Assembly: GCA_020854035.1 (NCBI GenBank) | Contig: JADZGE010000090.1 | Location: 1-46,516 of the forward strand | DNA: 46,516 bases | Source of the DNA: Burkholderiales bacterium | GTDB lineage: Bacteria; Pseudomonadota; Gammaproteobacteria; Burkholderiales; SG8-41 | Reading direction: 5' to 3' | Notes under the pieces: generated by a model | Told to the model about the DNA's origin: nothing | What the model saw: only the letters and a program-made list of their open reading frames with translations | Databases searched by the model: none | Position numbers and translations under genes: made by a program | Shown here: positions 34,421 through 43,935 of the stretch, one piece after another | Layout of the letters: each line of letters begins with the position of its first letter | How positions within the stretch are numbered: the first letter of the stretch is position 1

Positions 34421-35389
34421 TCACTGCGGCGTGATCCCCGCAGACCTGATGAGCTTTGCGTACTTCTCGTGGTCGCTCTTGATCACCTGCGCGAACCCGG
34501 CCCGCGTCACGGAGGGCGTGCCCATCCCTCGCTGCGCCCACAGCTGCTTCATTTCGGCGGTCTGGAGCAAGCGCGCGATCTCCGAGTTGAGCCGGTCGAG
34601 TATCGCGGGGGGCGTGCCCGCCGGGGCGAGCACGCCGTGCCAGCCGGTCATCTCGTAGCCCTTCAGCCCGGATTCATCGACCGTGGGCACCTCAGGCAGC
34701 AGGGGATCGCGTTTCACTCCCGTGACACCGAGCGCGCGCAGCTTCCCCGCACGAATGTGCGGCTGTGTCACGGCGAGGCTGAAAAACATGAGGTCGATGC
34801 GTCCGGCCAGCATGTCGTTCAGCACCGCGACACCGCCCTTGTAGGGCACGTGCAGCATCCTGACGTGGGCCATGCTCGTGAACAATTCGCCCGCGAGATG
34901 GAAGCCGCTGCCGATGCCCGGAGAACCGTAGGTCAGAAATCCGGGCTTCGCACGGGCAAGCGCGACCAGTTGCCTCACGTTTGACGCCGGCACACCCGGA
35001 TGCGCGATGAACACGTAACCGAACGCGCCGATCTGCGCGATCGGCGCGAAATCCCGCAACGCATCGAACGGCGGCCGGGCGTGCATCTGCGGGCTCGAAG
35101 TGAGGGACGAGCCCGGAGCGCCGAGCAGCACGTAACCGTCCGGCGCAGCACGGGCGACGGCCTCGTTGGCGATGAGCCCGGTCGCCCCGGGGCGATTTTC
35201 CACCACGAAGGGCTGCCCGAACGATTCGCTCAGCCGCTGCGCGAGCGGACGCACCAGAATATCCACCGTGTCACCGGGCGGAAAGCCGAGAATCACGCGC
35301 ACCTGCTTCGCGGGATAGGGCTGTGCTCGCGCCAGGCTCACGCCGAGCACCAGCACGGCGGCGAGCGCGGCCGCGCGAGGTATCGTCAT
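34421..35389 (-). CDS. Bug/TctC-family binding protein
   Basis: A 322-residue exported binding protein. ATG 35389 follows AGGAGG, and the signal peptide ends near LARAQ (residue 23). The N-terminal motif is YPAKQVRVILGFPPGDTVD, with Pro-Gly-Asp-Thr in place of the common Gly-Gly-Ser/Thr-Asn. VVENRPGATG, LHVPYKGGVAVLNDMLAGRI and VPTVDESGLKGYEM follow. It lies downstream of the sulfoxide reductase-type gene on the same strand but 332 bp away, so co-transcription is uncertain. Confidence 0.92.
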   Translation of the reverse strand: MTIPRAAALAAVLVLGVSLARAQPYPAKQVRVILGFPPGDTVDILVRPLAQRLSESFGQPFVVENRPGATGLIANEAVARAAPDGYVLLGAPGSSLTSSPQMHARPPFDALRDFAPIAQIGAFGYVFIAHPGVPASNVRQLVALARAKPGFLTYGSPGIGSGFHLAGELFTSMAHVRMLHVPYKGGVAVLNDMLAGRIDLMFFSLAVTQPHIRAGKLRALGVTGVKRDPLLPEVPTVDESGLKGYEMTGWHGVLAPAGTPPAILDRLNSEIARLLQTAEMKQLWAQRGMGTPSVTRAGFAQVIKSDHEKYAKLIRSAGITPQ

Positions 35390-35721
35390 CTTGTGCGCCT
35401 CCTGTCGATGGAACCCGAACCTTCCCGGCGAAATCGCCGACATTCGTCGCTTCGCGATACGCCGTTGAGTCACGGAACCGGCGCCAGGCGCGCAACGCTG
35501 CGTCCTCGATACATGGAATTCATGATGACACCACCAAACGGTGAAGTCCAACCCGCGCGTGCGGCGATAGCGCACAGCCCGTCACCAGGGCTGCTCTTTC
35601 CGCCATCACATGATGAGGACCAGATTGCGGACCTGCCGGTCGGCAAGACGTCGCCGGCGCCCGGCACGGGAAACCACGGGGAACCCGCCTCGGCGCGGCT
35701 CGTCAACGGCGCGATCGGGAG
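35390..35721. other. 332-bp gap without a supported gene
   Basis: No frame here has protein-like character. A spaced inverted repeat CATCA-CA-TGATG at 35604-35615 is the only notable structure and could be a regulatory site or chance. Confidence 0.4.
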
Positions 35722-38034
35722 TCAACCCGCGCCCGCCAGGATACGCGGCGGCGCGTGCGCGGATGCGGCGTGATCGCCGTCCCAGCGCTCCACCTCGACC
35801 AGCATCGAGAGCGCGCTCGATCCCTGACTGAGCTTCGACGTTCCATGATCCAGCGAGAGCACGTTCGGATTCCCGTGACGTTCGAGCGCACCCTCGTTCG
35901 CATCGGCAGGATCGTACCAGGCCCCGGTGGACATGATGGCGACGCCTCCGCGCAAGCCCGCATCGACTTCGACCGTCGCCAGGCAGGCGCCGCGTGCATT
36001 GAACACGCGCACGACCATGCCATCGGCAAGTTCTCGCATGCGCGCGTCCGGGGTGCTCATGCGGATGCGTTCGTGGCCGGCGCGTTTGGCTGCGCGCGCG
36101 ACCGAGCCGTAATCGGCCTGGCTGTGCAGTTTGTCGGGCGGCTGCGTGGTGACAAGATGCAACGGGTAGACGCTCGCCTGCGAGGCACCGAGCCATTCTC
36201 TCGGCGGCAGCCAGGTCGGGTGCGGCGGACAATCGTCGTAGTTGAAGCCGGCGATCCTCTCCGAATAGATCTCGATCCTGCCGCTGGGCGTTGCGAGCGG
36301 GTATGCCACCGGATCGCTGCGAAAGCCCTCGAACAGCACGAAGGCACGTTGCGGCCGCGGCAGTTCGAAGTAGCCGCGCGCCCAGAACACCTCGAACGGC
36401 GGCATCTCGACGCCAGCCGCCAGATTCTTCGCTCGCGCGCCGTCGTAGAGTCTGCGGATCCAGCCGGTTTCGTCCAGCCCGTCCGTGTAGCGAGCCTCGA
36501 AGCCGCCGCGCCCAGCGAGCTCGGCGAAGATATCACGGTCATTGCGGGACGCCGCGATCGGTTCGATCGCGCGATGCATCGCGAACAGGAACCGATCGCG
36601 CGGCGAGCCGCCGAGGTCGTTGCGCTCGAGCATTGTCGTCGCCGGCAGCACAATGTCCGCGTGGCGCGCCGTCGGTGTCCAGTGCGTTTCGTGGACGACC
36701 ACGGTCTCCGGGCGCTGCCAGGCTCGTCGCAGCCGATTCAGATCCTGGTGATGATGAAACGGATTGCCGCCGGCCCAGTAGACCAGGCGAATGTCGGGAT
36801 AGCGCAGCCGCTCGCCGTTGAAGTCGTACTCGCCCCCCGGATGCTCGAGCATGTCGGTCAAGCGCGCCGATGGAACGGCGGTGCCCGCGGGGTTCTTGCC
36901 GGTCGGCAGCTCCGGCGTGACCGCACCCGCGGGCCGGGGATTGCCGACGCCGGCTTGCGAGCCGTGCCCGAACCCGAAGCCCCCGCCCGGCAGTCCGATC
37001 TGGCCGAGCATCGCGGCGAGCGTGATCAGCATCCAGTACGGTTGCTCGCCGTGGTGCGCGCGCTGGACCGACCAGCTCATCGTCAGCAGGTTGCGCGTCG
37101 CGGCGAGCTTGCGCGCGAGCGCGCGGGTCTCCGCCGCATCGACGCCGCAGATCGGCGCCGCCCATTCCGGACTCTTCGGCTGGCCGTCGTCGCGCCCCGT
37201 GAGATAGCGCTCGAACCGCTCGTATCCCGTGCAATACCGGGCGAGGAACGCGCGGTCTTCCAGTCCCTCCTTCACCAGCGCGTGCGCCACGCCGAGCAGT
37301 AACGCCGTATCGGTTCCAGGGCGGATCGAGATCCAGTGCGCGTGCAGGAAATCGGGGACATCGCCGCGGTTCGGGCTCACGACGACGAATTCGATGCCGG
37401 CATCCCTGGCGCGGCGCAACCACATCTCCATGTTGTGCTCGCCGGGACCGCCGGACGAGACCTGCCCGTTCTTGAGCGCGAGCCCGCCGAACGCGACCAT
37501 GAGGCGCGTATGGCCGCAGACGTTTGTCCAGTCGGTCACGTGGCCCGACACCGGAGCCGCGGTGCCGACGACGTGGGGTAGCAGGAACATCGCGGTGCCG
37601 AAGCTGTAATTGCCCATCTTGTCGACGCAGCCGCCGCCGCTGAAGAGGAAGCGCTTGAGCTGCGAGCCGGCGTGATGCACTCGACCGGCCGAGGCCCACC
37701 CTTGCGAGCCGCCGAAGATGCCTTCGGCCCCGTGTTGCGCGCGCACCCGCTTCAGCTCGGAATCGACGAGTTCGAGCGCCGTGTCCCAGTCCACCTCCAG
37801 GAAAGTGTCGTGCCCCGTGCGCCGCCGGTCACGATGCTTCAGCCATCCCTCGCGCACCGACGGCCGTGCGACGCGCGACTTCGAATACACCACCTCGGGC
37901 AGGGCTCCGAGCAGCGCGGAGGGCGACGGATCGAGCGCAAACGGATCGGCGCGCACGAAATGCCCTTGCTCGACGATCGCGGTGAATGCGCCCCAATGGC
38001 AGAGCGACGGGAATCCTCGAACCACGACGACCAC
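35722..38034 (-). CDS. molybdopterin oxidoreductase, biotin/DMSO/TMAO sulfoxide reductase type, no visible Tat signal
   Basis: A 770-residue bis-MGD enzyme of the DMSO reductase family type III. SLCHWGAFTAIVEQGHFVRA opens the protein without an Fe-S cysteine motif. Ser144 in KMGNYSFGTA is the expected Mo ligand of the BisC/TorA/DorA group. VSPNRGDVPDF, SWSVQRAHHGEQPYWML, THWTPTARHADIVLPATT and the C-terminal TTQPPDKLHSQADYGS fit that group. It starts at GTG 38034 with no clear ribosome-binding site and lacks a Tat signal, so it is probably cytoplasmic like BisC. Methionine or biotin sulfoxide, or another S- or N-oxide, are candidate substrates. Confidence 0.9.
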   Translation of the reverse strand: MVVVVRGFPSLCHWGAFTAIVEQGHFVRADPFALDPSPSALLGALPEVVYSKSRVARPSVREGWLKHRDRRRTGHDTFLEVDWDTALELVDSELKRVRAQHGAEGIFGGSQGWASAGRVHHAGSQLKRFLFSGGGCVDKMGNYSFGTAMFLLPHVVGTAAPVSGHVTDWTNVCGHTRLMVAFGGLALKNGQVSSGGPGEHNMEMWLRRARDAGIEFVVVSPNRGDVPDFLHAHWISIRPGTDTALLLGVAHALVKEGLEDRAFLARYCTGYERFERYLTGRDDGQPKSPEWAAPICGVDAAETRALARKLAATRNLLTMSWSVQRAHHGEQPYWMLITLAAMLGQIGLPGGGFGFGHGSQAGVGNPRPAGAVTPELPTGKNPAGTAVPSARLTDMLEHPGGEYDFNGERLRYPDIRLVYWAGGNPFHHHQDLNRLRRAWQRPETVVVHETHWTPTARHADIVLPATTMLERNDLGGSPRDRFLFAMHRAIEPIAASRNDRDIFAELAGRGGFEARYTDGLDETGWIRRLYDGARAKNLAAGVEMPPFEVFWARGYFELPRPQRAFVLFEGFRSDPVAYPLATPSGRIEIYSERIAGFNYDDCPPHPTWLPPREWLGASQASVYPLHLVTTQPPDKLHSQADYGSVARAAKRAGHERIRMSTPDARMRELADGMVVRVFNARGACLATVEVDAGLRGGVAIMSTGAWYDPADANEGALERHGNPNVLSLDHGTSKLSQGSSALSMLVEVERWDGDHAASAHAPPRILAGAG

Positions 38035-38719
38035 TATGGCTAGGGGGACAGGCCGCCGGACTCTAGGTCTTGACCCGGGACGGCGGGATCAGGACGACCC
38101 CGCCATCGCGAGCTTCGCGACGGGATTTCCCGCGCGTTCATGATCACGCAGCGCATCCCGGGCAGCCTCGCCCGCTGCGCGCACCAGCGCTCGCCGCTCG
38201 CATCGAAACTCACCGTCCCGGCGTCGAGAAGCTTTCGTGCTGATGGCCCTGGTCGTTGTGTTTCTCATATTCCTTGCGGAGCCGTTCCCACGGACCGCCC
38301 CTCACGATCCGAACCGGACCGCCCGCGTTGCGCCACGCAACCGGTTTCGGAACATCGATCTCGGCATTGTCCGGCATGATCCAGGAATCGGCAATCGGGC
38401 GGTGGATATCGAATAAATTGCCGAGGCCGCCTACCTTCCCCCCGACTGGCACAGCTGAAGACGGTTTTCTCCCGGCGCGTTATTCGATCACTCTGTTTGC
38501 CGGCAACAGGATCGACGGCGGATCCTGACGCCGAGCCCGATCCGCAAGGAGAAATGCAGCCCCTTTCCGCATCGTTCCCGCGGGGTTCCGGAGCCTGGAA
38601 TCGCCGACATCAGTGCCTGATCCAATGGCGCTTGGTGCGCGGCCGACCCCGATGAAGTGCTTCGTCGGCAGCCATCCCGGGGCTGATCCAGCGCACCTGT
38701 ACCGCTGGCGAGCCCCGCC
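38035..38719. other. 685-bp region with one orphan short frame
   Basis: Between the sulfoxide reductase-type gene and the LeuD-like gene I find only the short minus-strand frame at 38210-38452. A GC hairpin with arms GGCGGG (38082-38087) and CCCGCC (38099-38104) is present without a T-run. Confidence 0.4.
38210..38452 (-). CDS. short hypothetical protein or gene remnant
   Basis: An 80-residue frame from GTG 38452. The central part (DIHRPIADSWIMPDNAEIDV, VAWRNAGGPVRIVRGGPWER, KEYEKHNDQGH) reads like genuine protein rather than the Arg/Ala/Pro-rich noise of antisense frames here. An in-frame stop lies only a few codons upstream of the GTG, so it is either a complete small protein or the tail of a deleted gene. 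I do not recognise the family. Confidence 0.35.
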   Translation of the reverse strand: MPVGGKVGGLGNLFDIHRPIADSWIMPDNAEIDVPKPVAWRNAGGPVRIVRGGPWERLRKEYEKHNDQGHQHESFSTPGR

Positions 38720-39262
38720 TCAAGCAGGCTTCACCTGCCTCTCTTGTCGCCTCCGCTGCCACTGCTTCAGCCAGCCCGCATTGCCCCCGACCTCGGTGAT
38801 CTCCCGCAGCGATTCGGGAATCGGCGGATATTCGCGGCGGATATCGCGGGCGTGATTGACAAAGAAGCCGTTGCGGAAATCCACTTCCAGCTCATCGCCG
38901 GTTTCGCACACCTCGCCGACATTGACGCAGTCGGTCATGACCCGCAGTCCCACGCCGATCGCGGCGCGGTAGGCGAGAAAGGGCATGGACTCGCACACCA
39001 GTCCGAGGCCCAGTGCCTGCATCGCAATGTAGCCGTTCATCTTGGGACCCATGCCGAAATTACGCCCGGTGACAATGATGTCGCCGGGCCTGCAACGCTC
39101 ATGGAACCCCGGATCCGTTTCCGAGAACAGGTGAGGTATCAGGTCCTTGGAGTCGACGTAGCGTCCCGCGACCAGCCAGTTGGGGATCACGCCACCGGGG
39201 TGCGGCACATCGTGCCCCAGCTTGTAGCAGCGCCCCTTGAGCAGCCATTGGAATTCGCTCAC
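38720..39262 (-). CDS. LeuD-like small subunit of an aconitase-family hydro-lyase
   Basis: A 180-residue swivel-domain subunit. LLKGRCYKLGHDVPHPGGVI, VTGRNFGMGPKMNGYIAMQ and FLAYRAAIGVGL correspond to the substrate-binding and domain landmarks of 3-isopropylmalate dehydratase or homoaconitase small subunits. It starts at GTG 39262, overlapping the stop of the large-subunit gene by 4 bp (GTGA). It should pair with that subunit to isomerise or (de)hydrate a hydroxy di- or tricarboxylic acid. Leucine synthesis is not certain because leuB and leuA are absent nearby. Confidence 0.87.
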   Translation of the reverse strand: MSEFQWLLKGRCYKLGHDVPHPGGVIPNWLVAGRYVDSKDLIPHLFSETDPGFHERCRPGDIIVTGRNFGMGPKMNGYIAMQALGLGLVCESMPFLAYRAAIGVGLRVMTDCVNVGEVCETGDELEVDFRNGFFVNHARDIRREYPPIPESLREITEVGGNAGWLKQWQRRRQERQVKPA

Positions 39263-40581
39263 GACAGTCTCCGCATCGAATCCGGAGTCGGCGCCGGGGC
39301 TCCGGCCGGCTGCGGCAAATCGTGCCGCGGCATCCTGCGCGCATCGGCGATGTGCCCGGCAACTGCGGAGGCGGCGACAGTGGCGGGATTGCCGAGGTAA
39401 AGCCGCGCATCCTTCGCGCCCATCTTGCCGGAATGGTTGGCGGCGGCCGTGGAGATCGACACTTCGCCCGAGTGCAATGGGCCGACCACGGCTTCGTTGC
39501 AAGGCCCGCAGCCGGGCGGCAGCATGACCGCGCCCGCCTCGACGAAGATCCCGATCAGGCCCTCGCGCGCCGCGCGCCGCAGCGAGTCCTCCGTACCGGG
39601 AGCAATGAACATGCGAACGTGCGGAGCGATTCGCCGGCCTTCCAGGACGCGTGCGGCGGTGACGAGATCCGCGTACATGCCGGAGCCGCAGGAACCGATG
39701 AATGCGTGATCCACGCGAGTGCCCGCCACCTCGGAGATGTCCACCGCCCGGTGCACCGCGCCGGGGGTCGCGACCTGGGGTTCGAGCCGCGCGGCGTCGA
39801 TCTCCAGCACGGTCTCGTACACCGCGTCGGAGTCGGGGTAGGCGGGAACGAAGGGACGCTGGGCGCGCGCCTGGGCGTGCTCGAGTACGGCAGCCGACGG
39901 AGGAAGGTACACGCCATAGGCCCGCATCTCGGTCGGGCTCGAGCACAGCGCGACTCTGGCGGCGAGATCGAACTGCTCGAGATCTCCGGCGTACTCGACG
40001 ACGCGATAGTCCACGTCGATCCCGCGCTCGTTCATCTGCCTGGCGATGTGAAATCCGAGATCCCGCGCCAGCACGCCGGGCGGAAGCGTGCCGCGGATGC
40101 GAACCAGCAAGGATTTCGGTACCACCACCCAGTTCGTGCCGGTGGCGAGCACACGGCTGATCTCGCCACCCATGCGAAATCCGAACGCCCCGACGGCGCC
40201 GGCATTGGTTGCGTGACGGTCGTTGTCGAAGTAGAACATCCCCGGCAGCAGCATGCCGCGCTCGAGCGGGAAGATGTGACCGTGGCCGCCTCGACCCACG
40301 TCGAAGAACCGCTGCACGCCCCACGCCCGCGCGGTCTCGCGGTTGGAAGCGCCCTTCGCGGCGGCGCGTGCGCTGCCGTAGAGCACTTCGTGGTCGGTGA
40401 CCAGGATCACCTTGTCGGGCTCGGCGGGGCGCAATATACCGGCGGCGTCGAGCTCCTGCTTGATGCTCATCAGCACGTTGTCGTGGACCATCACGAAATC
40501 GGGATCGGGATAAACGACGTCCCCGGGCCCGACGGCGTCGACCTCGCACTTTTTCGCCAGCACCCGTTCGATTGCGGTCAT
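39259..40581 (-). CDS. LeuC-like large subunit of an aconitase-family hydro-lyase
   Basis: A 440-residue aconitase-family subunit. The [4Fe-4S] ligands appear as Cys in FIGSCGSGMYADL and as CxxC in PPGCGPCNEAV. FDVGRGGHGHIFPLERGML and STAAANHSGKMG are further family motifs. ATG 40581 is chosen by homology; GTG 40587 is also possible and has AGGAAAA at a better distance. It is coupled to the small subunit gene. Such orphan LeuCD pairs next to Bug proteins often act in catabolism of dicarboxylates (inference). Confidence 0.89.
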   Translation of the reverse strand: MTAIERVLAKKCEVDAVGPGDVVYPDPDFVMVHDNVLMSIKQELDAAGILRPAEPDKVILVTDHEVLYGSARAAAKGASNRETARAWGVQRFFDVGRGGHGHIFPLERGMLLPGMFYFDNDRHATNAGAVGAFGFRMGGEISRVLATGTNWVVVPKSLLVRIRGTLPPGVLARDLGFHIARQMNERGIDVDYRVVEYAGDLEQFDLAARVALCSSPTEMRAYGVYLPPSAAVLEHAQARAQRPFVPAYPDSDAVYETVLEIDAARLEPQVATPGAVHRAVDISEVAGTRVDHAFIGSCGSGMYADLVTAARVLEGRRIAPHVRMFIAPGTEDSLRRAAREGLIGIFVEAGAVMLPPGCGPCNEAVVGPLHSGEVSISTAAANHSGKMGAKDARLYLGNPATVAASAVAGHIADARRMPRHDLPQPAGAPAPTPDSMRRLS

Positions 40582-40632
40582 GCCCACGAGGGAATTTTCC
40601 TGCGCAGGAGCTTCTGGTTGCGTGCCCGCCCG

Positions 40633-40662
40633 AGTATTGGTCAGCGCGACGAGAGGTGTCAA
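40633..40662 (-). promoter_or_regulatory. candidate promoter of the LeuCD-like operon
   Basis: On the minus strand TTGACA (40657-40662) and AATACT (40633-40638) are 18 bp apart and face the LeuC-like gene, with a leader of about 45 nt. Confidence 0.4.
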
Positions 40663-40800
40663 GTTCGGTTGGTTGCTTGAGCGCAGGCCTGCGCGCGCCG
40701 CCGCGCGTCGAACATCGACGCCGCTATGACCGCGTGATAGCCTTTGCGATTGACCTGCCCTTCCGCCCTTCCGCCCTGAATCCCAACGAAAGGCCACGGC

Positions 40801-41787
40801 ATGAACCTGTTCGACTCGCCCGCGCTGGCATTCTCGACATCGCTCGCGCTCGCTGCCGTTACGCCCGGTGCGGCGGCCGCCGACTGGAAGCCCTCGAAGA
40901 ATATCGAAGTGATCTCGGCCAGCGCCGCTGGTGGTACGGCTGGTGCCACGGCGCGCCTGGTGCAGCACCTCCTGCGGGAAAAAAACCTCATCCCGGTGAG
41001 CAGCGTCGTCGTCAACAGACCGGGAGGTCAGCAGACACTGGCGATGAACTACCTGGCGCAGAGGGGGGGCGACGCGCATTACATCGCGGTTGCCTCGACG
41101 CCGCTGCTCAGCAATCACATCACCGGCGCGAGCAAGCAGCACTACTCCGATTTCACGCCGCTCGCTTTGCTGTTCACCGAATACGTCGCGGTCTCGGTGC
41201 CGGTGGGCTCGCCGATCAGGGACGCAGCGGATCTCGTAGCGCGAATGCGCAAGGATCCCGCGTCGCTTTCCTTCGCCGTGGGCACCTCGATCGGGGGAAT
41301 CATCCACATCGGGACCGCGCTCGGGCTCAAGGCCGCCGGCGCGGACATCCGGAAGATGAAACCGGTCGTGTTCAATTCCACGGGGCAGGCGATGGCAGCC
41401 GCCCTGGGGGGGCATCTCGACGTGAGCGCCTCATTGGCGAATGGCGCGTTGCCGCATGTCAAGAACGGCACGATGCGCGTGCTCGTCGTAACCGCACCGC
41501 AGCGACTGCCTGCGTTGCAGGACGTTCCCACGTGGAAGGAATTGGGGCTGGACGCGGTCACCATGAACTGGCGCATGATCATCGGCGGCAAAGGTATGAC
41601 GGGCCCGGAGATCGCTTACTGGGACGCCACGCTGAAACAGCTTGCCGACACCCCCGATTGGAAGGCCGACTTGATCCGGAATCTGCAGGAGCCGGTCTAC
41701 GTTTCCAGCGGCAGCATGCCCAGATTCCTTGAAGAGCAGTACCAGCAGTTCAAGGTGGTACTGACCGACCTCGGACTGGCGAAGTAG
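40801..41787 (+). CDS. divergent Bug/TctC-like binding protein
   Basis: A 328-residue exported binding protein diverging from the LeuC-like gene. The signal peptide ends near PGAAAA (residue 27). The N-terminal motif is altered: KNIEVISASAAGGTAGATAR replaces the usual VxPFxPGGxxD pattern. VVVNRPGGQQTLAMNYLA, FAVGTSIGGIIHIGTALGL and DVPTWKELGLD are present. It is a more distant member of the family than the other five in the window. Confidence 0.88.
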   Translation: MNLFDSPALAFSTSLALAAVTPGAAAADWKPSKNIEVISASAAGGTAGATARLVQHLLREKNLIPVSSVVVNRPGGQQTLAMNYLAQRGGDAHYIAVASTPLLSNHITGASKQHYSDFTPLALLFTEYVAVSVPVGSPIRDAADLVARMRKDPASLSFAVGTSIGGIIHIGTALGLKAAGADIRKMKPVVFNSTGQAMAAALGGHLDVSASLANGALPHVKNGTMRVLVVTAPQRLPALQDVPTWKELGLDAVTMNWRMIIGGKGMTGPEIAYWDATLKQLADTPDWKADLIRNLQEPVYVSSGSMPRFLEEQYQQFKVVLTDLGLAK

Positions 41788-41788
41788 C

Positions 41789-41990
41789 GCGGCGGTCGTC
41801 GCGTCGATGCTCTGGAGCATGGGCGCCGACTGGAGATAACGCGAGCAGCGCTACGCCGGAGGCGAACCCGCGTCGAAGATGCCGTCGCTGCTGCGCTACA
41901 TCACCAATGCCGGCGGCACGTACGAGCAGTTGCCCAGGGACGGCTACCAGGATCACCTCAGCGTGAACGGCGCTGCGATCGAGTCTTCCG
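41789..41990 (+). pseudogene. decayed 3' gene fragment with an internal TAA
   Basis: Directly after the Bug gene, one frame reads AVVASMLWSMGADWR, a TAA at 41837-41839, then REQRYAGGEPASKMPSLLRY followed by ITNAGGTYEQLPRDGYQDHL. The protein-like character is the same on both sides of the stop, suggesting the tail of a lost gene. I do not recognise the family. Confidence 0.4.
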
Positions 41991-42051
41991 CATCGTGCGT
42001 GCGGGCATCGATCCGAGCCCGCGGTCGACTCGGCGCCTTTCGCGGCCCGAG

Positions 42052-42246
42052 CTACCAATCCGGCTTCGGGAACACCGGCGGAATCGGGTCGACTCGGTCC
42101 ATTTCCGCTCCGAGCTCGCGTTCGATCGTTTCCATGACGGCCAGGAGCTCGCCCAAGCGGATCGCGATCGGCTCCAGGTCGGATTCCGGAATGGCGAGAC
42201 CGACGAGACTCGCCAACGCCTGCACGCGGCTGCAATCGAGATCCAT
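42052..42246 (-). CDS. AtzG/GatC-like small protein
   Basis: A 64-residue protein. ALASLVGLAIPESDLEPIAI followed by a helix and the tail DRVDPIPPVFPKPDW match the small AtzG or GatC-like subunits that wrap an amidase. AAAGGAG lies 6 bp before the ATG, a strong site for such a short gene. Its natural partner is the amidase at 42435, although that gene diverges from it. It probably stabilises the amidase. Confidence 0.75.
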   Translation of the reverse strand: MDLDCSRVQALASLVGLAIPESDLEPIAIRLGELLAVMETIERELGAEMDRVDPIPPVFPKPDW

Positions 42247-42434
42247 GGCACTCCTTTCGGTGCGATCGGTGGATTGTAACAGGCGCGCTTTCGGGTTCGG
42301 GTGAACCTGCTGGCAGGCTATCGCTATCGAGACACCTGCGCACCACAGCGAGGTCGAAAGTGCAGTACGATCGGGATCGGGTCCGTGCGGGCCCGGCCGA
42401 TTTGGGGCTCGCGCAAACGGGGGGAGAGCGACCG

Positions 42435-43877
42435 ATGGCCGAGGAACTGTTGCTGCTGGGCGCATGCGAACAAGCACGCCTGATCGAGACGCGCGCGATC
42501 TCGCCCCTCGAACTCGTGCGAGGCGCGCTTGACCGCATCGAGCGCTACGACGGCCGGCTGCGCGCCTACATCACGCTGTGCGCGGAGCAGGCACTCGCGC
42601 AGGCACGTGCGGCCGAAGCGGAGATCTCCGCCGGTCGTTATCGCGGTCCCCTGCACGGACTACCCTTCGGTGTCAAAGACCAATTGCATGCCGCGGGTGT
42701 GCGCACCACGCTCGGTTCGCGCGCGACCGGGGCTGGTGTCGAAGGCGACGAGGCGTGCTGCATCGCGCGCTTGAAGCGAGCCGGCGCGATCCTCCTCGGC
42801 AAGGAGAATCTGCACGAGTTCGGCAAGGGCGGCACCCAGGACTTCCCGTTCGGGCAGCCGCGCAACCCCTGGAACCCGAACTACACCCCGGCCGGTTCCT
42901 CGAGCGGCTCGGGCATCGCACCCGCCGCCGGTTTCAGCAGCTTCTCCCTCGGTGAAGACACCGGCGGCTCGGTGCGCAGTCCCGCCGCCGCCGACGGCAT
43001 CGTGGGGTTGCGGCCCACGTTCGGGCGCGTCTCGCGACATGGCGGCGTGATGTACGGCTGGACCGCGGACACCATCGGCCCGCTCGCCCGCCGAGTCGAA
43101 GACGTTGCCCTGGTGCTGGGCGCGATCGCCGGTCACGACCCGTCCGATCCCCTGAGTACCGATGCTCCGATTCCCGACTACCGGGCGGCGCTCACGCCGT
43201 CGCTGCACGGGTTGCGCCTCGGCGTGGTGCGCGAGATGGCGTTCCCGCCCGGCGTCCACCCGGACGTGCGGGCCGCGCTCGAGCGAGCGCTCGAGGTTCT
43301 GCGTCGCCTCGGCGCACAGATCGAGGAAGTATCGGCTCCGCTCGCGCAATACGCGGTACCCCTGCAGCTCCTCACCTCCGACGTGGACATCGCGGCCATG
43401 ATGCTCGAGAAATGGCTGCGGCCGCACTGGCAGGCCCTCGATGTCGGCACCCGGCAGCGACTGGGCGCGGCCGCCCTGGTACCGGCGGCTGTCTATGCAC
43501 GCGCGAATCGGGCACGCGTTCTGGTGCGCCGCGAAGTCCTCGCGGCTTGCGCCCGCCATGACGCCTTGCTCGCGCCGACCAGCCTGAACCCGCCCGGGCC
43601 GATCGATGCCGTGCGCGAGACCGTTACGAGCAGGCAGGATATGCAGCAGAAGGTGATCCTGCGGCGCATCGGCACCTACCCCTTCAGTATGGCGAATGTG
43701 CCCGCGCTCGCGGGTCCGATGGGGTTCAGCCAAGCCGGGCTGCCGCTGTCGCTGCAAATCGCGGCGAAGCCGTTCGCCGAAACGACCGTGCTGCGGGTGG
43801 CACACGCCTACGAGTGCTACACCGAATGGCACACGCGCCACCCGGACCTGGAGAAGACGCTTGCGGCCGCGACGTAG
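42435..43877 (+). CDS. amidase-signature hydrolase (AtzE/GatA-like)
   Basis: A 480-residue amidase-signature enzyme. The catalytic triad is Lys81 (PFGVKD), Ser155 (AGSSSGSG) and Ser179 (DTGGSVRSPAAADG). The ATG at 42435 follows GGGGAGAG and precedes LLLGACEQARLIETRAISPL; upstream in-frame residues show no homology. It hydrolyses a C-N bond of an unknown amide. A small AtzG-like gene diverges from it 188 bp away, which suggests an AtzE-type heteromer rather than a GatCAB amidotransferase. Confidence 0.91.
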   Translation: MAEELLLLGACEQARLIETRAISPLELVRGALDRIERYDGRLRAYITLCAEQALAQARAAEAEISAGRYRGPLHGLPFGVKDQLHAAGVRTTLGSRATGAGVEGDEACCIARLKRAGAILLGKENLHEFGKGGTQDFPFGQPRNPWNPNYTPAGSSSGSGIAPAAGFSSFSLGEDTGGSVRSPAAADGIVGLRPTFGRVSRHGGVMYGWTADTIGPLARRVEDVALVLGAIAGHDPSDPLSTDAPIPDYRAALTPSLHGLRLGVVREMAFPPGVHPDVRAALERALEVLRRLGAQIEEVSAPLAQYAVPLQLLTSDVDIAAMMLEKWLRPHWQALDVGTRQRLGAAALVPAAVYARANRARVLVRREVLAACARHDALLAPTSLNPPGPIDAVRETVTSRQDMQQKVILRRIGTYPFSMANVPALAGPMGFSQAGLPLSLQIAAKPFAETTVLRVAHAYECYTEWHTRHPDLEKTLAAAT

Positions 43878-43935
43878 CCCGATTCCGCCGCGGGTGCGCG
43901 CTGCGAGCGCCCGCGCGTCGCGCAAGCCAGGACTG

